In this document: positions 60,701-64,000 of the stretch, one piece after another | Position numbering within the stretch: position 1 is the stretch's first letter | Layout: each line of letters begins with the position of its first letter | Origin: Aquila chrysaetos chrysaetos | Taxonomy: Eukaryota; Chordata; Aves; Accipitriformes; Accipitridae | Assembly: GCF_900496995.4 (NCBI RefSeq) | Contig: NC_044024.1 | Span: 18,230,698-18,294,697, forward strand | Direction of reading: 5' to 3' | Length of the DNA: 64,000 bases | The notes under the pieces: generated by a model | Databases searched by the model: none | What the model was told of the DNA's origin: nothing | Seen by the model: only the letters and a program-made list of their open reading frames with translations | Made by a program: the position numbers and the translations under genes

Positions 60701-63552
60701 TCCCGGGCCTGTTTTTAAGCTGTCTGCCATTGACAGAGTATGAATAACAAGATCAGAAACATCTCTAATATAACTTTAGTGCCCCTGTGTGCCATTTTTA
60801 CAGCATTTTGTGGCTTTTCCACTTTTGTCTGGGATAGTAAAAGGTTAGACAGTACAAGGGTTTGAGACTTAGTACCCTCTCTAGCCTATTAGAGTATACC
60901 ATAAAGAGAAAAAAAATTAATTCCCAATTCATCCTAATAATATTACAATAGATTTTTCAACTCTTTGCACAAATTGGGTTCTAATTGTTTTAAAGGATTT
61001 CAGAGGGTAGCTCATAAACATCCCAAAAGCTGTCATTTTATAAAAGCAACCAGAGCCTGGTCAACCACGTAATGATTGATGCCACATGGTATATCGAGAC
61101 AAACAGCCAGTGGCAATTACTTGGAGCTCTACTGGGAATACACAGAAATGCTGAGCTTCACCACTAGATGTCATTTCTGTCCAACATACACATGCAGCCG
61201 CTCCTCTATTTTGTCTGGTGGTAAACGGCAGGATTTTGGAAGCAAGCTTGGAGTATTCAGGAGATTTTATAACACCATTAACTAATTGAGGAAAGTGACC
61301 AAAACAAGAGGAACTGAATCTCATCAGTAAAAATTATTTACAGTGCTACTATCATAGTGCTTTTTCAAACCTAAATTATTGGGGCTAATTTTGGAAGGGG
61401 TAGAGATTTTTGAAGATGTACAATTAACTCAAGTGCTAAAAAATGAAAAATTAAATAATTATGAATTGGAAGCGACCTATATAATTGATTTTTTGATAAA
61501 AGGAATCATTGGGTCTTACGAGGTTTCAGACAACCTTTAGCAATCATTATATAATTAACACAATGAGTTATTGACTTTAATGGAGCCACAAAATGATATC
61601 TCAATGTCTAATTTTGACAGGGAATTCATCTTTTTTTGGCACAAGGAACAAACAGTGATGAAAGTACATTAAATAGCTGGAAGATTATGTCCATAGTGTG
61701 TATGACTTTCAATAATTTTAATGACAAGTTACAGCATAACCCAAGCCTGCTGCTACCTGATTCAGTAATCTTTTGCCATTTGCTTCTACAAGATCAGGAT
61801 TTGGCCACTTGTGCAGAATTCCAGAATAACAGTTTGAAGTTATATGACTTTATTTGTAAGCTCGTCATAAACTAAGAACAGACAAAGTGGTTTAGAAAGA
61901 TAAGAAGCATACATCTTTCCAAAATTATGGTCCATTAGGCCCAAAGAAAAAAGAAAAGATTCCTCCAAAAGGCATAGTGCCCAATATTTGAAAGCTGTAC
62001 TAAACGCCTGTTTACTTGCAATTTGCAGAAGAGCATACAGACAAAAGAAGCCCTGACAAATTTATCGGAACCAAACTTCTGAAGCTTCTAGGGTTTGCCA
62101 ATCTTGTTAACACGTGCAAGAACCATACTGCATGCAGACAAGGAAAGAATCACATTTTTATGCATTCTCCTGCCTAAATCATTTTTTTCTCTGGGTTAGG
62201 TTTAAGTTTTTTGAGGATCAGGCTTAAATACATTCAAAATAAGTACAGCAAAGTTTATCTTAAAAGTACACATTTGGAACTTTTAAATATATAAATAACT
62301 TCAAAGTGATTGGATTTCCTGCGTGTAATACCCCCTATCAGTTTTACCTCACCTGCCCCCTCCTAGCCTCTCCCTGTGGTTAACAGGTTCAGAGAAAATG
62401 TTCTGCAAACTCAGGGTATATTGGATAGTCCAAGATGTTGCTATTTCAAAAAAAAAAGTTTAAAAGGACACTGTTTCAATACAATTTCACAGTAAGTTCT
62501 GAAAGCTTTAAAAATACAGATTGGCTTTTTGGTTTTGAAAGACAAGATGATACCAAATGAGATGCTTCTACAGGTGAAAGAGTTGCTGTTCTTCCTTAGT
62601 CTGTACAACACCTATTCCCCTATCTTGTGACCATTACTTATAGACATAAATGAAAATTACAATACTCAGGCAATTTAGACATGAAGTCACTATAAAAGCA
62701 GAGCAATAACTCATTTCATATTAATATTTTCCCCCTCAAATAGCCCTCATAAATACTGAAGCAATCTTCCTCCTCACAGGAGCAATCCCTTTTTTATAGT
62801 GCAGCACTGAGTAGGTGCAAGCTTGTACTCACTGCCTCGTAATTTTGGCTTAAAAGAACCATGTTTGTGGGGAGGGAGCCGTTCCTTTTCAGTGACTGTT
62901 ATACTTTTGACTACGTTATACGGAGTGGCAACATGTTTTTCACCAGTGAAAGTGTCCTTTGTTCACTTGAACTTGGACTGGGACCAAGAATTCATTTCTA
63001 CTTACCAATTAAATAAATCTGAGGTGCTAATAGCTTCCTTCAGAACTAAAGTATGGCAGGTTTGAACTGGTGACATGTAGGTCTAAGCATGGCCAGAGAC
63101 ATTTTTATCTGGTTATGTAATTGTATGCATTTTCTGTTTAAAAAGTCTTAAACACTCTTGCAAAAGATAGCATTACAACATAGTTCACAATATAATATCT
63201 ATATCAAAACAAATATTTTGTCTTGGTACCACAATCTACTTTTGAAATGATTTACCTTTTCTAAATAGGTGTAACTCCATATTTTACCATCTGCCCATGT
63301 TCTGGAAATTATGTTCCCACTTGGATCATACTCCATTTTCTCAGTCCAGGTTCCTCTTTGGATATAGGTGACTAATCCAGAATGTGAATAAGAGATATTG
63401 ACCTCATTGTACTTGCTGATGGGTGACCATAAAATTGGGCGTCCTGTCTGGTCATACATAATCCGAAGAGTGAATTTTCGATGATCATCATAAATCTTTC
63501 CTGTTCTGGTTACATGATCAAAATCAATGGAGAGCAGGTTTCTGTTGTGGGC
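53976..63552 (-). CDS. TENM1: TENM1 (teneurin-1) 3' part: last five coding exons
   Basis: Partial gene on the - strand; its 5' two thirds lie beyond the right edge. Joining 63552-63256, 59114-58727, 58047-56827, 56349-56207 and 54734-53976 gives 935 residues ending at the native TAA. Teneurin-1 is a type II single-pass transmembrane protein whose large extracellular part binds latrophilins and other teneurins in neural wiring. The window encodes the end of the YD-repeat barrel, the RHS-associated core ([34 protein letters not shown]), the linker, the toxin-derived Tox-GHH-like domain and the TCAP peptide. The end [14 protein letters not shown] is specific to teneurin-1 among the paralogues I know. 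All phases agree, no frame is broken, and divergence from human is low, indicating strong constraint. Confidence 0.97.
53988..54110 (-). other. TENM1: TENM1 TCAP-1 bioactive peptide segment
   Basis: Codes for the 41-residue teneurin C-terminal associated peptide, from [14 protein letters not shown] to FMRQSEI. It is followed by Gly-Arg-Arg (53979-53987), the amidation and dibasic-cleavage signal seen in peptide hormones. TCAP-1 is known to act on stress-related behaviour and to bind latrophilin. Conservation here looks essentially complete relative to mammals. Confidence 0.9.
54735..56206 (-). other. TENM1 last intron (1.47 kb)
   Basis: Intron in phase 0 between the linker exon and the terminal exon. 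AT-rich with pyrimidine tracts, and no embedded gene or repeat recognised. Confidence 0.93.
56207..56349 (-). CDS. TENM1: TENM1 exon, linker after the RHS core
   Basis: A 143-nt exon encoding about 48 residues: [36 protein letters not shown], then TQEWDPGK. It enters in phase 1 and leaves in phase 0. The acceptor is TTTTGTAG before 56349 and the donor is AAAG|GTTAGC at 56206. It corresponds to the region joining the RHS core to the C-terminal domain in teneurins. Confidence 0.96.
56350..56826 (-). other. TENM1 intron (0.48 kb)
   Basis: Short AT-rich intron in phase 1. If retained, the frame runs on for about 45 codons, which would truncate the protein before the toxin-like domain. No other feature seen. 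Confidence 0.93.
56827..58047 (-). CDS. TENM1: TENM1 exon, YD repeats and RHS core (largest)
   Basis: A 1221-nt, phase 1-1 exon encoding about 407 residues, from [16 protein letters not shown] to QDVAKYTT. It holds several YD units ([32 protein letters not shown]) and then the conserved RHS-associated core: [26 protein letters not shown], and the GFHGGLYD...[15 protein letters not shown] signature that closes the barrel. The acceptor is TTTTGGACAG before 58047 and the donor is ACAG|GTAAAA at 56826. The open frame continues about 45 codons into the intron and upstream into the preceding intron; those extensions are not coding. Confidence 0.98.
58048..58726 (-). other. TENM1 intron (0.68 kb)
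   Basis: Short AT-rich intron with GT at 58726-58725 and AG at 58049-58048 on the - strand. No internal feature seen. Confidence 0.93.
58727..59114 (-). CDS. TENM1: TENM1 exon, YD-repeat region (second in window)
   Basis: A 388-nt exon (129 codons plus one base) starting [17 protein letters not shown] after the acceptor TTGATTGCAG. It ends at RYRQTG with the donor ACAG|GTTTGT at 58726. It carries beta-rich YD-barrel sequence ([41 protein letters not shown]). Its 5' half is noticeably richer in CpG and G+C than the neighbouring exons, which are AT-leaning. Confidence 0.97.
59115..63255 (-). other. TENM1 intron (4.1 kb)
   Basis: Intron between the two YD-repeat exons, with consensus splice sites at both ends. 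Generally AT-rich and free of recognisable genes, LINEs or microsatellites. Short open frames on both strands carry no conserved motif. Confidence 0.9.
63256..63552 (-). CDS. TENM1: TENM1 exon, YD-repeat region (first in window)
   Basis: A 297-nt, phase 0-0 exon encoding 99 residues, from [14 protein letters not shown] to WSYTYLEK. The acceptor on the - strand is GTGTTTAG before 63552 and the donor is AAAAG|GTAAAT at 63255. It contains the YD-type units [11 protein letters not shown] and [11 protein letters not shown]. The frame runs past the donor into intron for about 19 codons, which is not coding. Confidence 0.97.
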
Positions 63553-64000
63553 CTAAACACAAAGATACAGTAAGGTAAGAAAACAATGCATCTTAATTAC
63601 ACACCACACAAACATTTCTATGATGTCAGCTCTAATCAAAATGTGCAATGGTTTAACGTTATGATGGGGAATTTAGGCCTAGTGAAAAACAAGAAAATAG
63701 AAAAATATTCAGATGAGAAACAGGAGGACCAAGAAACAAAATGCTGCTTGCATTCATTGTTACTATACTTTGCATTACAGGATGCTTCCTATTTCCATGT
63801 GCTAACCCACACCTCTGCTCTCACCTTTTCCTAAGTTTTTCTTCTTTCTTCTCAACTTTCATCTCTCTGTGGATGGACGTTTTGATTCCAGCCAAAGATG
63901 TGTAGTTAAGCCCACAAATTAACAAAGCCATCCTATCTCACATCCTCTCTCTTAAGCTCCGTTAATGTTGACGGGTCAGTTACTGCTCTGGGATAGCCCA
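63553..64000 (-). other. TENM1 intron (truncated by window edge)
   Basis: Intron sequence upstream of the first TENM1 exon in the window, running off the right edge. AT-rich, with no exon or repeat recognised. Confidence 0.85.

Noticed and set aside
1-64000. CRISPR arrays, operons, phage or plasmid features
   Set aside because: The window is spliced vertebrate nuclear DNA. The only tandem arrays are simple microsatellites and short duplications.
1-64000. tRNA or rRNA genes
   Set aside because: No convincing internal promoter boxes with a cloverleaf arrangement or rRNA-like sequence were seen. A covariance-model scan was not possible, so small RNAs could be missed.

Overview
The window is vertebrate nuclear DNA, most likely from a bird or another sauropsid. 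It has split genes with canonical GT-AG introns. The only interspersed repeats I recognise are two decayed CR1 LINE fragments, and CpG-rich patches are scattered through AT-rich non-coding DNA. Most of the long open frames carry no recognisable protein and are chance frames.

Two genes are supported, lying tail to tail. SH2D1A (the SLAM-associated protein SAP) is on the + strand, with coding exons at 29726-29862, 42295-42358, 44709-44844 and a less certain last exon near 45206-45246. The 3' part of TENM1 (teneurin-1) is on the - strand, with five coding exons between 63552 and 53976, including the true C-terminus and stop. The 5' two thirds of TENM1 lie beyond the right edge. SH2D1A beside TENM1 in convergent orientation matches human Xq25, so this is a conserved synteny block.

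Layout: 1-28500 is intergenic DNA upstream of SH2D1A, with a CpG-rich left edge (1-2650), other CpG patches, microsatellites and the two CR1 relics. From 28840 to 29970 lies the CpG-rich SH2D1A promoter and exon 1. From 29863 to 45205 are the SH2D1A introns. SH2D1A probably ends near 45700, where an ATTAAA is followed by a GT-rich tract. From 45700 to 49500 is a short intergenic spacer. From 49500 to 53975 is the probable TENM1 3' UTR of about 4.5 kb, bounded by an AATAAA with a GT-rich downstream element on the - strand. From 53976 to 64000 are the TENM1 terminal exons and introns.

The two genes do not act in one pathway. SAP is a cytosolic SH2 adaptor for SLAM-family receptors in T and NK cells, and teneurin-1 is a type II transmembrane cell-adhesion protein of the nervous system. 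No new system of genes was found. The most unusual signals are a dense CpG island inside the TENM1 3' UTR and three competing acceptors for the last SH2D1A exon, each giving a different C-terminal tail.
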